From Leguminivora glycinivorella (lineage: Eukaryota > Arthropoda > Insecta > Lepidoptera > Tortricidae), in assembly GCF_023078275.1 (NCBI RefSeq), contig NC_062972.1, positions 12,522,191-12,586,190 of the forward strand: a stretch of 64,000 nt of DNA. Direction: 5' to 3'. Of this stretch, positions 31,587 through 45,379 are shown piece by piece (within the stretch, counting starts at the first letter, position 1; every line of letters starts with the position of its first letter). The notes under the pieces are model-generated. The model worked only from the letters and a program-made list of their open reading frames with translations. It was not told the origin of the DNA and did no database searches. Position numbers and translations under genes: made by a program.

Positions 31587-34500
31587 GACTGATTTTTCAG
31601 AGTGAAATTATATTTTTTCCGGGAAAGTGGTTTCGTTATAAATAATTTAATAAAGAGTGATATAAACGAGCATAAAATGCGTAGGCTTAATCGTTGTGAC
31701 AAATATTAGCTATTCGTCTTTTAAATATCATCTTTTATAAGTTAAGAAAGCATATTAAGAAAACGCTAAAACTTAAGTGCGCGTAGCTACTTTCTTAAGA
31801 ATGGAATATAGTAATTATGGCGTCAAAGTGATATAACATCGAAGTAATTTCCCCTCATCACCGTAATAGTTTTATTACTCTCTTTATTATAGCTATAAGG
31901 GAATAAAGTTGCATGAAAAATAATGTTTAAACCGACGCACGAGCTATCAATCAAAATTATGTACCGATTAATGCTGACCAAGGCTCTATAATAGCCGGAA
32001 ATTATCGAGGTGCGTGGTGAAGAAAATATTGTAAACTATAATTAACACAACAATATTAATTGCATAAAGCATAGTTAACATAGTATTGGCACGCGTTTAG
32101 CGACGAATAAAAAAAATATATTTAAAAATTAAAAAAAAACTGATAATTACATCTTAATTTTAATACGTTGATAACTCTATATTAGAAATTTGGTTGATCT
32201 AACTTTTTGCGTTTGTAAGTTATTGATGATGGACGTTGACCGGCGAAAATGCACTGTGAACAAATACGTGAAAAATCCCCTTGGTCTGGGTCAATGATTG
32301 CTAAATTGTTGAATTTCCAGAAAACTACTAGGCAATAATTATTGCCCAAATCATTATTTCATTAAAGGACAATTAAATAATAGTGGCAAAATAATTCAAA
32401 ATATCCACTCCTTGCGGTCCACACGGAATCAACAGACAAAAAAGATGGATGAAAATCTTGTTCAGAGGATGATGAATACTATTTTCAGAAAAGTCCGTAA
32501 TTTTGTGCATAAACATACTGAATGATTGAAATATATGTGACACGCTATAAATTAATAAACGATCTTTTATATTCTGCAATAAAAAATATTGTTTACTTTT
32601 TTCTTTTCATTTAAAAATTAAATTCCTCCCATCGCGTACCAATTCTAAATTAACTATGCTTTATGAGATAAAAACGTTCTTGTATAATTTCAATGCTAAA
32701 CTGTTTGTGTCGGCCTGATTCGGATTGTAATATATGTTAAATATTACATTTAGTGTCAAAAACGACTTCTGATTCGTTATTTTTGACACTGACACATCAA
32801 TGTCACATATAGTGCATGAAATTTCAAAAGGGCCATCGGATTTTAGAGGGATACTTAATACGAGAATAACATAAGTCAGAGCCCATTTTACGAGTACGAG
32901 TAGATTTCACCCGAAAACCGAACGTGTCTTTGAAATCTCATGAATTGTATCGTAGTTATTTCTGCTCATTCTCATCGTGGAAGCATTGTTTGATTGGCAG
33001 TAGTGGAGCCAATTCGAACGTGCAGTGATATAAAAACCGATATAAGAAATACATGAATTAGATATCGCTATCGCTACAACGCTGTAGCATCGTTTGATTT
33101 TAATGTAAATTTTAAACAGCTACTATTTTCCGAAACACTGTTTAATTGTGTCAATGTCTTTTGATTCTAAGGTAATCGAAGAAGAAAATCCCCACTCCAT
33201 CAATGTAATTCTTTTAACAACGTTTAGGGAATAATGTCTAAATCTATCTGGGATAACTTTGTGCAAGACATATTGCACGCAGGGTGGTCCAACCCTAATA
33301 AAGATCGATTATTATCATCTCCCTCTATGACTCACGTAATACCATAATTGATATAAAAGCCTCTAGCTTTATTATTATGAAGCCCCTGGTATCGCAGATT
33401 CAAAATGAGCAATTGTTGGATTATAATGATTAATCTTGACTCACAACAAATATTTCACTTGTCTCAGTCTTTGCAATCTTTATTAATATTTTACTTACTA
33501 AAATAAATGTTTACTTTCGTAAAGCTAAAGATGTGGTGATTAATAAACGAGTTAAATGATGATCTCTCTGTTCTTTTACTTCAAAAGGTTGCAAAATGGA
33601 TTACACACGTTGTAAATAAATAAATGAGTTGATACTTCATGAATTCTATGGAGGGGGACAATATTCATTGAGTTGAATATTTTTAATAATGCAACATGCT
33701 TCTATGTAGAGCCTAGTTCCAACAATGTCGTCACCACAGGAATGTCAAGGATGTTACGAATATTTATTCAGCGTACACCTACAAGTTAATGACAATTTAC
33801 AACTGTGCTTTTACAACGCACAAATGTTCCGTAAATTGATACAAGGCAAACATACGCCGCGTATTTACACCAGGGTCGAGCATGCTGGGGCAAACTTGGC
33901 AGACCTTCGCGTTAGACACGCGAAACTTTGCCACAATTGAAAATTCGCTCAAAGTTTAAAAGTGGAAGATTGAAACTGGCTAGGTTTAAAGCAAGGGTGT
34001 TGTACCGTTTCGCGAATGAGTGTGTTGTCTTCTATTATTCTTCGTTGCGAGGGTGGAGCGGGTCAAATCGGCTCGCTAAAGAGCGGCGCGTGCAAGCTGC
34101 GTTAGTTACGCTCGGCTCTCGCCTAATGAACGCGGTTGCAGTTTACACGTGCAGTTTAAGACCCAATTGCTCCGACTATTGGAGGGAATTTGCAGGATTT
34201 ACTATTGTGACTAATTGAAATGACGTAATTGGGAGGGAAACTAATACGCGATGTGCTTTTAAATATACGAATAAATATATATTACGAATGGAATACCAAT
34301 TACGTTAATTGACATTGGAAAGTTGGCTAGGTTATTACAACTAAATATTATAATCTAATTATCGTCCTGATTTTTTTAATTAACTAATCAAATATAATCT
34401 TGAATCGCCGTCACCAGGCACCGTAGAGGGATAGCCGCATTTCCCATCAGTATAATTATCTAGTGATATTTATGTTGCGAAATACTGGTCACACTCCTGT

Positions 34501-37500
34501 TTTTTGACAAATTAAAAAATATTATTTGAATTAGATACCATAATTTCCTTGGCTAAAAGTAATAATAGACAGTATTGTAACTATTTAAGAATATGTATAT
34601 CGCTCCCCTAACTAACGCCGGCAAAAACACAACAAACTATCACTAGACAAACTATCTAAGTAGTGAAATCGTGCAAAGTGAACTATGATTTAGACGTACC
34701 AGCATCAGCTGCCTGTCTAAAACGAAATAATAATAATAATAATAAAATTACCGTGTTTCACCAAAATCTGCTTGCGAGATGGTAAACTCACACGCCGTCC
34801 GAATTAAAATTTATTACTTGTCAAAGCTAATAGAGATAGCCTGTGCGTGACCCGGCGACTGCTCGTAAATCAGAGAGGATCTAATTGCTTAGAGCGTTTA
34901 CTTTGCCAATGAGTCTGGTGGAAAGTAAATAAGAGTACCTATTCCTCTTGTAATAATTCTAATATCCATTGCCGCTATTTTTGTATTAGTGTGCATTGGG
35001 GTAATTTTGAATCACAGCGATTTCGAAAGGGGAATCTTGATATGATGGAAATAATAGTGATTTTTATTTGACTTTCGAAATTAGACGACTTTCGAAATTA
35101 ACCCAATGCACCCTAATATAATTTAAAATAAATCGAATACTGTTGTATGAACTATAAGAGACTATAAGATTTGTCGTTAACAGTTTACAAAAAGTAATTA
35201 ATGATTGATGACAATGTATGCCTTTTTAATTTTCATTAATTAGTTTATTGAACAAAGGTCAAAAACACAAATATAGACGCCAAAATTGCAAAAAATCGTA
35301 CAGTGTGGAGAATGAGGACAAGAGCCGACCCCAGATAATGGGAAAAGGCTTAGGTGGAAGAAGAAACTGTACATCTTGATAAAAGTGTGCAAGATGTTAC
35401 TAATTCTAAATGATTCATACAAAAGTTTTTTATATTTAGTAGATATAGAAATATTCGAATAATGCAAAATAAACGTACAACATTTTCTTTAACTGCCGCC
35501 TTTTTAATGTCATTCTGAATACCATTTTACACATAAGTGCTCCAACAAATGCAGCTGAAGAAACATTATACATTTTGACCCCCTCCCGACCTTCATTGTC
35601 ATCGTATCTCCGTTGTCTGTGCAGCATCACATTAGGCCTAGAACGTGTCATTCCAGATGACGCACAAATTTGTTAAATCTAGCCTTTACAAGCATGACAA
35701 AATGAACCAAGGCATACGTCTTCGTGAGTGATACAACTATAGGCCGGGATAATTTTATTCCCCCACGGTCTTCCCTACGATGTTTAGTGTTGTTGCGTAA
35801 ACGATATCCCCGGTCAATTTGATGTGCTATAAATTGCATTCATTTCAATGTCATTGTCACTATCAGTGTCGCTAGTAGGGATGGAGTTGGTACGATAAAG
35901 CAGATAGAATCGATTTTAAGCAAAAAATAATTTGAAGACTCATTTTACAGTAAATTAGCTTCCATGTCACATAAGATTAATTGTGAAAAGACTACAATGA
36001 TTCCGATAGCGCTGTTAAGTTATAGGAATCATTAAAGTAAAGTTGAATTGGGATGATTATTTAGGCAACCATAATTGATAGTCTGCTTTAAAAAGTTAAC
36101 TGTAACTCGCCATGAAATTAAATATCTGTTACCGATCACAGTCTAACTATTGCCATTTCAATACACCCTGTTTTTATTGAATTCCGTTAACTTTAAGGGA
36201 TGATTCTTTAAATCAAATACAATTAATTTCTCAAAGAAACTGGCGTCTTAACTCTTACGGTTATCTAGTTATTAAAAAAATAAATATAATTACTGAACAC
36301 GTGTGTGCCTTTACCACTTCCCAATGTTATTTGTTTTGACATGTGCCGTCAATCACTTGACACTAGCTTGAATATTATTCCTAAGGGTCTCACACTAATT
36401 AATTCATTTATTACGTATGAAAACGATAAAACATTTTTTTTTGCGAATTTAACTAATAGTGATATACAGGATGGTTCCTGATAACGAACCTGACTACATG
36501 TAGAATTTAACGGAAAACAAAAAAAAACACGGTGTATATGATAGTGAGCGAAAGGCGAGTAAATGACTAAGTGTAGCACTATGCTATTTACCTCACCTAT
36601 TTTGTATCTCAAATTTGTTAACCAACACACATTAACTATAACGACCCTTTACCAAAACAAGGTGTAACTGCGTTTAATAAAATATTTATCTTAATAATTA
36701 GTAAAAACTCGGCAAGTCGCGGTTCATTTGATAAAGGTGCGTGTAAACGGCCCTTTGCGTGATAAGCTGGGGCATATAAATTAAAACATAATTGTGTTAT
36801 CGTGACGCCATGCTTTAATGCATTTAGGACGTCGCGACGGAGCGGTTAAATGGTACTTCGTAGAAAAACTAAACCATTTATAGGAAATTTACTAGTTAGT
36901 ACTGCTATAAATTCACATCAAAATAATGTAACTCTTTTATGATGTATTTGTACGTTAAATATACTTAATTCGATTAGTACTTCATTAAATTCTGACCGTA
37001 ATTTGATCCGACTACGAACTTTATATGTCAAGAATAAGTTTATTTTTCTGTCGATACGATGTGGTGACGATAGAATATTTGACTAAATTAGTGCACACAA
37101 AGCATTAAAAATAAAAGAAGATTAATAAAAAAAAATGAATAATTACTTTTTAATTTTTTTTTTTGTATTTAATATAAAGTTCATAATAATAAATCGTTTT
37201 GAGAGTTCAAAAAAAGGAGCTGATTTGAATGGTAGTCAATTACCCTATTGAGTCTGATATACTCGTATCCAATTATTCATATCGTATCTAGAGCTAAAAC
37301 TAAGTTCGAATTGGGTCGTAAGAAGTTGCAGATATTCAACTTTAAGTAAAACAGTAAGTAGACTAAATGCACCCAAAAGCGTAATTGCATAGACACTTCA
37401 TGAATGAATTGATTCATAATCCGGCTATGCAACATTTTCCCTCGCTGAAGTTCCGGCTTGTTTTATAAAACAGCACTCGTGTTTTAATGCCTCTGATTAT

Positions 37501-38742
37501 GCACCAGTCACATAAATAACTATTAAACAACATCAACTTGTAAATTTTATCCTCAAACATTGTTTATGACTGAACAGGAACACTGTCAACATTCTAGTGG
37601 CCAATGATCTCACGTCTTCACCCACCCATTGTTCAAAGTAGACCCGTCCTATTACTCACGTGCAAAATCAATATGTAAATAGGCTGAGACTGGCAACCGA
37701 ATTAAATACAAAAAGTCTGAAGTCTTGCGGAGTCTCTTTGAATATACGTCGTTTTGGTTGTAGTAAACCCATTGTTCTGTGTGCTCCTAACAAGTTGTAT
37801 TAACTTGGTCTAGACTTAACTGGATCTAAATTTGAGGCTTTTGCGTGGTATTGAAATTTGCGGACAAAACTTGCTCGTGTCGCTGTTAGCAATGCTATTT
37901 TATGCACCCGCTGAAGTTTCTAATTTTCATGCAGGTACAATTCGAAATAGCAAAATTATAACTTAGTTATAATATTTAGAACAAAATGTATATACATATA
38001 AAAACTAAGACTAAGCATAAAACTTAATAACTAGCTTAAATTGCCGGACGCTCGCTTAGGTACCTATTCATATTGTAAACATTTAATTTTATATTTTTTA
38101 TTTCGTCAACTTCGTATCCCAAATCTTTGGTCTTTGTAGCAATATATTATATTTATTAGAACAATAACAAAGAGCCGACTAACTCTCATCGCCCGCATAC
38201 GTATTCTGTGTGTAGCTCAAAACAAAATAAAAAGTGTCACAGTCAATATATCGAAAATAACCAAGTCTCTTAAAAACGCGAGGGTCACCGTTTTTAGAAA
38301 CGTTTTACCCTCGTAATATTTGTCTATTTCGGTTCAATACTTCCCGTAAATATTAAAAACTACTTACAGCGCGGATGTGTCCATTAACACTCTCCCCCTC
38401 GTGTGTAACATCCATTGTTTTTGATTGGTTACATGTTACTGCATGTTGCTTTATTAGAAAATAGTCGGCTTCGTATAAGTAAAGTTGTTCATTTAGTAGG
38501 ACAGTAAATCATATCACAGATACCAAAAGTAAAAATACATTTCAGTCAATAAAATCATTCCTTTCTATAATATTAACATTCTAATAGTAACCTATTACCA
38601 ACCTGAAAACTTGTTATATATTTACATTTAATTTTATAATTACAGGATTTGTGATCTTCTACTAACTTTTCCTCTTATTTACTCAAAGGTTAATTGGAAG
38701 AGATCCCCCAAGAGGATATGTTAATCTTTGTAAAGCCAACGG
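31587..38742. other. unrecognised non-coding flank
   Basis: About 7 kb of AT-rich DNA with no supportable gene or clear transposon. A GC-richer patch at about 33860-34200 carries a 96-aa ORF without recognisable domain or splice context. Short simple repeats include AATAAT near 34727 and A/T runs near 37124-37165. It may be host intron or intergenic DNA. Confidence 0.4.
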
Positions 38743-38802
38743 CAGAGAAAAGTAGACCCCCCTGCATACAAATTTTTATGCAAGGGGGTCTACTTTTCTC
38801 TG
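38743..38802. repeat. hairpin with 26-bp stem
   Basis: The left arm starts CAGAGAAAAGTAGACCCCC. The right arm, GGGGGTCTACTTTTCTCTG, completes a 26-bp stem with one mismatch around an 8-base loop (38769-38776). No flanking target duplication was seen. It could be a tiny transposon relic or a transcribed hairpin. Confidence 0.7.
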
Positions 38803-40896
38803 TAGTTGACTACTTCACTTCTACAATAATAAATTACTACTACTACTTAATTACATACATTGGCATACTCTAGTATGTATTTTATTCTTGTAGTCGTAAT
38901 TGCTACAATCAAATTTATAACAAATGACAACAATCCAATTTCCCGATGATGACATATAATTTCGTAAATCGACGGCATAAAATAAACGTTAACAGCGCTC
39001 AAGTTACTTTTCACAAGTTGTCACGCATTTTATTTGTGCCGGCGAAGGAGTCGGCTAAAAATAGCGACTCCGAACTTTTTAATAGCGTAAGGCGCCTTGT
39101 TCCTTCGGCGCCTCGCGTTCGAGTATACCCGGTGACATTTATTACTTTTAGCACAAATTGCTCTTTCATTTCACTAAACAATCCATGATTTTGAACATTG
39201 GAATGTAACAAGTACCTACAATGTCTTGCTTTAATAATCTTCTTCTTCGTCGTTTCCTCATGACTGAGGGTCGTGGTGACTGCACAGGTCCACATCAGGG
39301 ACACTCTTCACGCCACTCAATCGGACTCAATGTACCTATACTATCCAATAAAGTGGTCTTTGCCACAGACGTTATTCAATTCACCCAAGGTGTCGTACTT
39401 ACTTAAGTCCATCGCCACGCTTTTTTGCCATGCGGTCCGTGATTACCAGTTTTCAATGAAAGCGACATAAGATAATGCAAGCGAATTCTGTTAAACTTTA
39501 AAAATGTTATAAACACTCGTTTCCTTATAAAGTTTGTAGGAACATAATTTACTTAGTTCCAAAGTAATTTCAAACTTGAGGTTGCGGTTAATATCTCAAG
39601 CCACATCCCCAGATGACAAAGAAATAATAACGTTAAACTTAACCCAGCATTGGCTGACGCCAACGATAACTTGGCTAGAACTAACTTAGATAAGTTTGGC
39701 TCGGTATCGGGTGCTAAGTCAGCCGAACTAACCGTTTTGTGGTACTAAAACTTTGCCCCCAAGTTAATCCTAAGCTTAGTTATTCCCTTGTTACGATGCG
39801 ATGTCTGCTTACCAAAGTGCTGTCAAAGTTGGCTTCCGATTTTTATAGTAAGTAATGTTGTCACTATCGAACAAGTCTGAAGGAATAGGGATTCTTACAT
39901 TGATTATACAATTGCATTTTTTGAGAGAAGTTATTTTACTTGAATGAGATGAATAAATAAAACTTAAATAAATTAAAGAGATATTCATCTATAAATCCTG
40001 TATAAATATACTTTTCATTATGTTTACGGTAAGATTAGGCAACTACTAGTACCTTACCTAACCTACTATATTTTAAGAACCTCAGCTGTTTTTATTTTTA
40101 TTTTATATCTATGGTATTTCCGTAAATATCAAGGTTGAATTTTCCTTAACCGTACTTTCGTCCCAAGTCGGAAGAACTATACAAAGCATAATGCATATTG
40201 ATGGAGCCATTACGTTGTTTCAGGTAAGCTCATCTTTCATTAGCTTGAAAGGGTTACAGTGTAAGGGTGGAAAGGGTAATAAAATTGGAAACTTCGATTT
40301 ATAGGTCTAAGAAAGATTAATGCTTCTGACGTTTTGTTAAGTACTTTTTTCGATGACAGCAGGGAAATATTAAAAAATGTTTTTGTTTATGCATTCAGTG
40401 GAGTATTTACTCTATGTAATAGATAATGGGTGCTGTGAAATCGGCAGTCCATATGATGGCTGCTAAGAAAGGAATGGCTAGAAGCAAACTTTGTAGTACG
40501 GTGTTCAAGTCTGTAAATCCGAGCGAAGAGAATGCAGATCTTTGAGGTCCACGGATACGCGATGACCGACATAGGGGTGTTCCAATCAATTCTCGCGGAA
40601 CCCCTGTCAGAAACTGCTGAATTTGTATATAGTTTCTTTTATAGCTAAATATACAAATTCGGTTGTTTTTTTTTACCTACTTTTGTTTTGACTTAGTTTT
40701 TATAATGGCTCCCAAAATGGCTGTAAATCGCTATCGCTAAACATAGCTGCTATGTCTGTATTGCCCTTTACGTTTATTCTATAAATCAAATGTTACTTTA
40801 TTTATATTTTTATTCCTTTTAAGTATACAGCACGTAAACGTAATAAGGGCGATAAATGAAACCAGGCATATAATTCAATATTTTTATCATTAATTA
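38803..40896. other. unrecognised non-coding DNA
   Basis: No supportable gene. GGCGCCTTGTTCCTTCGGCGCC at 39091-39112 is a short GC-rich hairpin within an otherwise AT-rich region (39000-39130) that looks single-copy. Confidence 0.35.
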
Positions 40897-40972
40897 AGAG
40901 GTGATCCGTGATCTCTGCCTACCCCTCTGGGAAACAGGCGTGATTGTATGTATGTATGTATGTATGTATGTA
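40897..40972 (+). mobile_element. retroelement 3' end with (TATG)n tail, truncated
   Basis: ATCTCTGCCTACCCCTCTGGGAAACAGGCGTGATTGTATG followed by TATG repeats matches the 3' end of the element at 2530-2785. Only about the last 75 bp are present. Confidence 0.65.
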
Positions 40973-41780
40973 ATTAAGAGGTGTTTTTGAGTTATTCTTA
41001 ATTTCCACCGTATAGAGAATTTTTGAAAAATTTCCCAGCAGCAATGTACTGTAAACGTGGTTGCGATGACAATCAATGACAACTGTCAACGAGCGTTTAA
41101 CGCGAGTGTGTTTGCATTACGTTGCGGGCCGAATTAATTTGTATGGATAAAAAAATCTTTCAATTTTAAGTAAAAGTTATCTAATTCCATTTTTTATGTC
41201 CTATACTCACCACCGTTAAGAGGTTCGCCCGTATTAGGTTTACACCCTGTAGACGATAGTTACTAGTTGCTAAAACGTAATAGCTACTACGAGTTAATAG
41301 TGGTAGAATGTGCAATTAATGTAAATACCGCAAAACTGTTAACAGCGCTCTCCCGGTCTCTCTTTCTCTCTATCTCTCTCGGTAAATATAACAGAAGCAT
41401 TAGGTAGAATGTATAGCTTGGCTTAATTACACCTCCGGCAAGGAAATTACTGACATGTAAGGGCGGCGTTATACTGCATGCTCTACAAATTGTCGATAAT
41501 GACTCGTGATGTTGCTGACTAATCTATGTGATGCGATACAACCGTAATTATCACAGTATGATACCTGTGTAAGTAATTAGTTTCACATGCCCAGTCATTT
41601 TCTTATTAAATGAAGTATGATATGTTTTTAGAGATGAGAGGAAGACGTAGGGTGAAGAGGCTTAAAGGTAATGTTTAACGCAACCAATATTTTTGTCCGT
41701 GAAAAAAATCTGTTTACTTTTTTTTCTTTAAAAGCTTTTTATACATATTGAGTTGAAACATTGTACATATTTAAATGATA
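40973..41780. other. unrecognised non-coding DNA
   Basis: No gene seen. A short (TC)n tract is at about 41350-41380. Confidence 0.4.
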
Positions 41781-42053
41781 TAAATTAATAAATAAATGTA
41801 AATATTATAGGACATTCTTACACAGATTGACTGAGGCCCACGGTAAGCTCAAGAAGGCTTGTGTTGTGGGTACTCAGACAACGATATATATAATATTATA
41901 TAAATATATAAATACTTATATACATAGAAAACATCTATGACTCAGGAACAAATATCTGTGTTCATCACACAAATAAATGCCCTTAACGGGATTCGAACCC
42001 GGGACCGCGGCGCAGCAGGCTGGGTCACTACTGACTGCGCCAGACCGGTCGTC
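41781..42053 (-). mobile_element. tRNA-derived SINE, copy 1
   Basis: Read on the minus strand: an A-box-like TGGCGCAGTCAG (42042-42031), a B box GGTTCGAATCC (41999-41989), then a unique body and an (AAAT)-type tail at the left end. These are the RNA polymerase III promoter boxes of a tRNA-derived SINE. It differs from copy 2 by scattered substitutions. It is not a functional tRNA gene because the cloverleaf cannot be completed. Confidence 0.85.
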
Positions 42054-43593
42054 AAAAATATTAAATGAAAATGAAATGATATTTCCAGACAGAGACAGAT
42101 AAATCTTGAGTGACTCAACACCTGTTATTACTAATCGGAAACAGCAATACCTACATACGCCGTAGACAAAATAAACGCTAGCTTTTTTGCATATAAATAG
42201 TGTGACCCGCCGAAATGTTTCCCACGTGACCACTTTCGCTACACATTAAATCAAATGGCTCGCCATAATAGTAAACAGAGAATAAAACATATTTTATTTC
42301 TCCTGTCAGCGAAGCGAGATTCAACAAGTATTTTCTATCATTTAGTGCGCAGCTCCCTTTAGCAGCAAAGACGGGAGTTCTGTACAAAGTTTGTACGCTA
42401 ACAGCATAGTAATACCTTAATAATGCCGAAACAGCGGTTTTATGTTTAATCAACGGCTCTGCAAGAAGTATACATGTGTATGGTGTCTAGAAATGAAATC
42501 TTCAATTTAAAATGTTACGTTTCATTTATGGCTGTTGAGTTGTACTGCAACAAAATAAAAGTGATATTCTGCAAAGTCTTCTGTTGCTTATATGTATCAG
42601 TTTTGATAATTATTAAAATGGAAGACAATCATTAACACAAATTATGGTACATATTAGCACATCTCGGACACTAGCGATCAAATGTATGAAAGGGGCGCGT
42701 TCCTAGCACACAGTCTAAGCTCGTGTAGGTGAACGCGTACCACGCTTGTATGAGTGAGATATGACAGATTGACCGTTCGCGTTTTTGACAGCTGGTAACT
42801 GAGAGGTAACCGAGAGGGGGTGGGCGGCGCTTTCAGCGGGGAGCGGGAGTGGCCATACTGTACGATATTACTCTTTATTATTCTGTGATATTAGTATGAC
42901 TTTACTTTAACCTACTTATTCGTCATAATATTTTTATTATATTATTATTTTTTTCGATTTATCCAGTGTAGCATATGACAATATAAAAGAAAATACGATT
43001 AGGAAAGCCAGGGAATCCTGTTACCGTGCGCAAAATGCACTTGTAACTTTGTCACCAGCTATACGGCACCTGAGGCAAACTTGAAGGAAACCAACAATAA
43101 AATCCATAAACTAAAGGTGAGCCGTAAAAGCTACAATGATACCTGATCTCATAACGCATAATATTTCTTGTTATTTTATTACTCTTACATAATAAATTCC
43201 TTATAATATCGATATTTGAAAGTTCACCACTTTATTGTACAAGTTATGACTTTGGCCATCAACTGTGATCTGGTAATTCATGATTTATGTAACATGTATT
43301 TCTTCATATCGTTACCAGATAAACCTCGAGATTTGCAGAAAATCATCTTACAAGTAACGAGGCGTCCCACGTCCACTAAGTCTAGAGTGCTATTCCGCAA
43401 GGATTGGTAGTTTAAAGCTTAACATGATATCTGATTTATTACGAGAAACTTGATATCAAAGGTCGCTTTCTATGGTCTGATTTTTTTATTAAAACAGAAT
43501 GCTCATTACAAATATTGTATTTTAATAGATCACTTTTCAAAATCTTTGAATTGTACAATATGTATATGAAAAGGCCCGTGGCAATTAGATGCT
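42054..43593. other. non-coding; GC-rich repeat-like patch
   Basis: No gene supported. 42690-42860 is GC-rich (CGCGTTCCTAGCACACAGTC, then GGGTGGGCGGCGCTTTCAGC) and looks like part of a dispersed repeat, but its boundaries were not found. Confidence 0.35.
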
Positions 43594-43865
43594 GTAAATA
43601 AATAATAATAAATAAATAAATAAATATTATAGGACATTCTTACACAGATTGACTGAGGCCCACGGTAAGCTCAAGAAGGCTTGTGTTGTGGGTACTCAGA
43701 CAACGATATATATAATATATAAATACTTATATACATAGAAAACATCCATGACTCAGGAACAAATATCTGTGCTCATCACACTAATAAATGCCCTTACCGG
43801 GATTCGAACCCGGGACCGCGGCGCAGCAGGCAGGGTCACTACCGACTGCGCCAGACCGGTCGTCA
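43594..43865 (-). mobile_element. tRNA-derived SINE, copy 2
   Basis: Same structure as copy 1: A box TGGCGCAGTCGG (43853-43842), B box GGTTCGAATCC (43810-43800), body with CTTGAGCTTACCGTGGGCC, and tail (AAAT)n at the left (about 43596-43625). About 90% or more similar to copy 1 by eye. Confidence 0.87.
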
Positions 43866-44558
43866 AAATATTTCGGTCGGTTTCGGTCGTAAATAATTAC
43901 ATTCTCAGATAATGATCCTATTAGGTAGGTATATATGTATGAATCAGTCAACATCCATTAAGTAACTTTTCATTTATTTCCGTCATCCTCGTCCTTATCA
44001 ATTAAATTTAATACCAAAGTACGTAACAGAAATAAGGATAGCTCCTGGTTCTAAATTGACAAGAAAATCGTATTACCTTCTAAAGAACGTCTGTGTTGGT
44101 ACAGGCCGGGCAATTTATTACAGAATCGCCGCGAGCTAGACTAGTGACAGCGCCCCGTTCCGCCTACTGTGCCGCGTCGTTGCAAATCAGGTGCGTGGGC
44201 CCCGATCCCGTCTGAAACACTTGTATTGTGGACGACTTGCGAAATTTATAAATGATTTTATGTTGATGCGAAGTATATTAATGATGTATACATTCGCGTG
44301 GTCCACGCAGGACATTTATCTGTCTTGCGTCTTTATGATTTCACAACAATAAGAAGAGAACGCCCACTGACACTGACAGAATTCCCTTTGATAAATGAAA
44401 TTGTAATCTTTGTTTTCATATCGGGAGGACATCAAACCTGACCAATATAAATGTACCTTCCTGCTACATTCATCAGGAAATATTTTGTACCATAGAAGGC
44501 ATGTTTTTGACTAATGTTTTGTACTAATCTTAGTAGTTTAATTGCTCTGCCAAATTTA
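43866..44558. other. no feature recognised
   Basis: Includes a CpG-rich patch at 44120-44210 without an open frame or clear repeat structure. Confidence 0.35.
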
Positions 44559-44596
44559 TGGGATACAGGCGTGATTGTATGTATGTTTGTATGTTA
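44559..44596 (+). mobile_element. retroelement 3' end, very short
   Basis: GGGATACAGGCGTGATTGTATGTATG matches the terminal 3' sequence of the 2530-2785 element. Only the end and a short tail remain. Confidence 0.5.
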
Positions 44597-44989
44597 AACA
44601 ACTGCTTTGAACAAATCAGTTAAAAAAACCAAAATGCATCGGCTATTGAAATACAGATATACTTACAACCAAAGTGAATCAAATATTGTACAAATCAGAT
44701 TTCCTGGCGGTATGTTTTTATTAAGGATTATTATAAGGATAGGGATCATTGCCCACAATAGATATCATTAGATCTTCTTAATCCATTATTGACTGTTATA
44801 CTATTTTAATCACGACCTTTCACCAGGATCCATCCTTTTACTTGTCGGCTATTGAATCACCGACCAAAGTTAGTTACCTAAACAAACAACTGCGGGCCCT
44901 TAGTCAACAACGCTGAATCTATGTCTCTTTGATGTCTTCGCATTCGATCTTATACGTTAATAGATAATTTAAAACTCGAAATAGCAGTG

Positions 44990-45165
44990 TCCTGGTGCCG
45001 TAGCTGAATGGCATTTTCTGCGACGCGAAACGAAAACAAAACGCCGCGAGATATAGTCTGGCTCTGTCGCGCCAATACGCAAGGGCGATAGAGATAGATA
45101 TCTTCGAGAGTTTCGTTTCGTGAGCGTTTCGTGAGCGTTTGTGCCATTCGGCTACGTACCACACT
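44990..45165. repeat. CpG-rich dispersed repeat, related to 47567-47655
   Basis: CTGGCTCTGTCGCGCCAATACGCAAGGGCGATAGAG here matches CTGGCTCTGTCGCGCCACAACAGAAGAGCGATACAG at about 47569, followed in both by sequence around TTCG--ACGAAGCG/GTGAGCG. Two related copies 2.5 kb apart indicate an interspersed repeat. The two overlapping minus-strand ORFs here are not supported as genes. Confidence 0.55.
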
Positions 45166-45379
45166 TTGTTCTAAATGACGTGCACAATCAAACGTATAAA
45201 ATAATAATATAAAAAACTGCTTTTAATGCTTTAATTATAAGATGGCAACACAAATGAATATACGTATAACGTTAAGGTTTGAGGAGTTTCCTCAATTGCT
45301 CATGAATCCGATTATAAGAAATCGAAGCTTGACAAACTTTGACTTGAAAACTCAATATGCTTAACAAACATAACTAAAT

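Noticed and set aside
33928..34218. 96-aa basic ORF in a GC-rich patch
   Set aside because: No domain, no splice signals in a consistent arrangement, and the adjacent ORF overlaps it in another frame.
41989..42042. Possible tRNA gene
   Set aside because: A and B boxes are present, but the acceptor stem and cloverleaf cannot be completed. The unit is repeated with an AT-rich tail, so it is a SINE.
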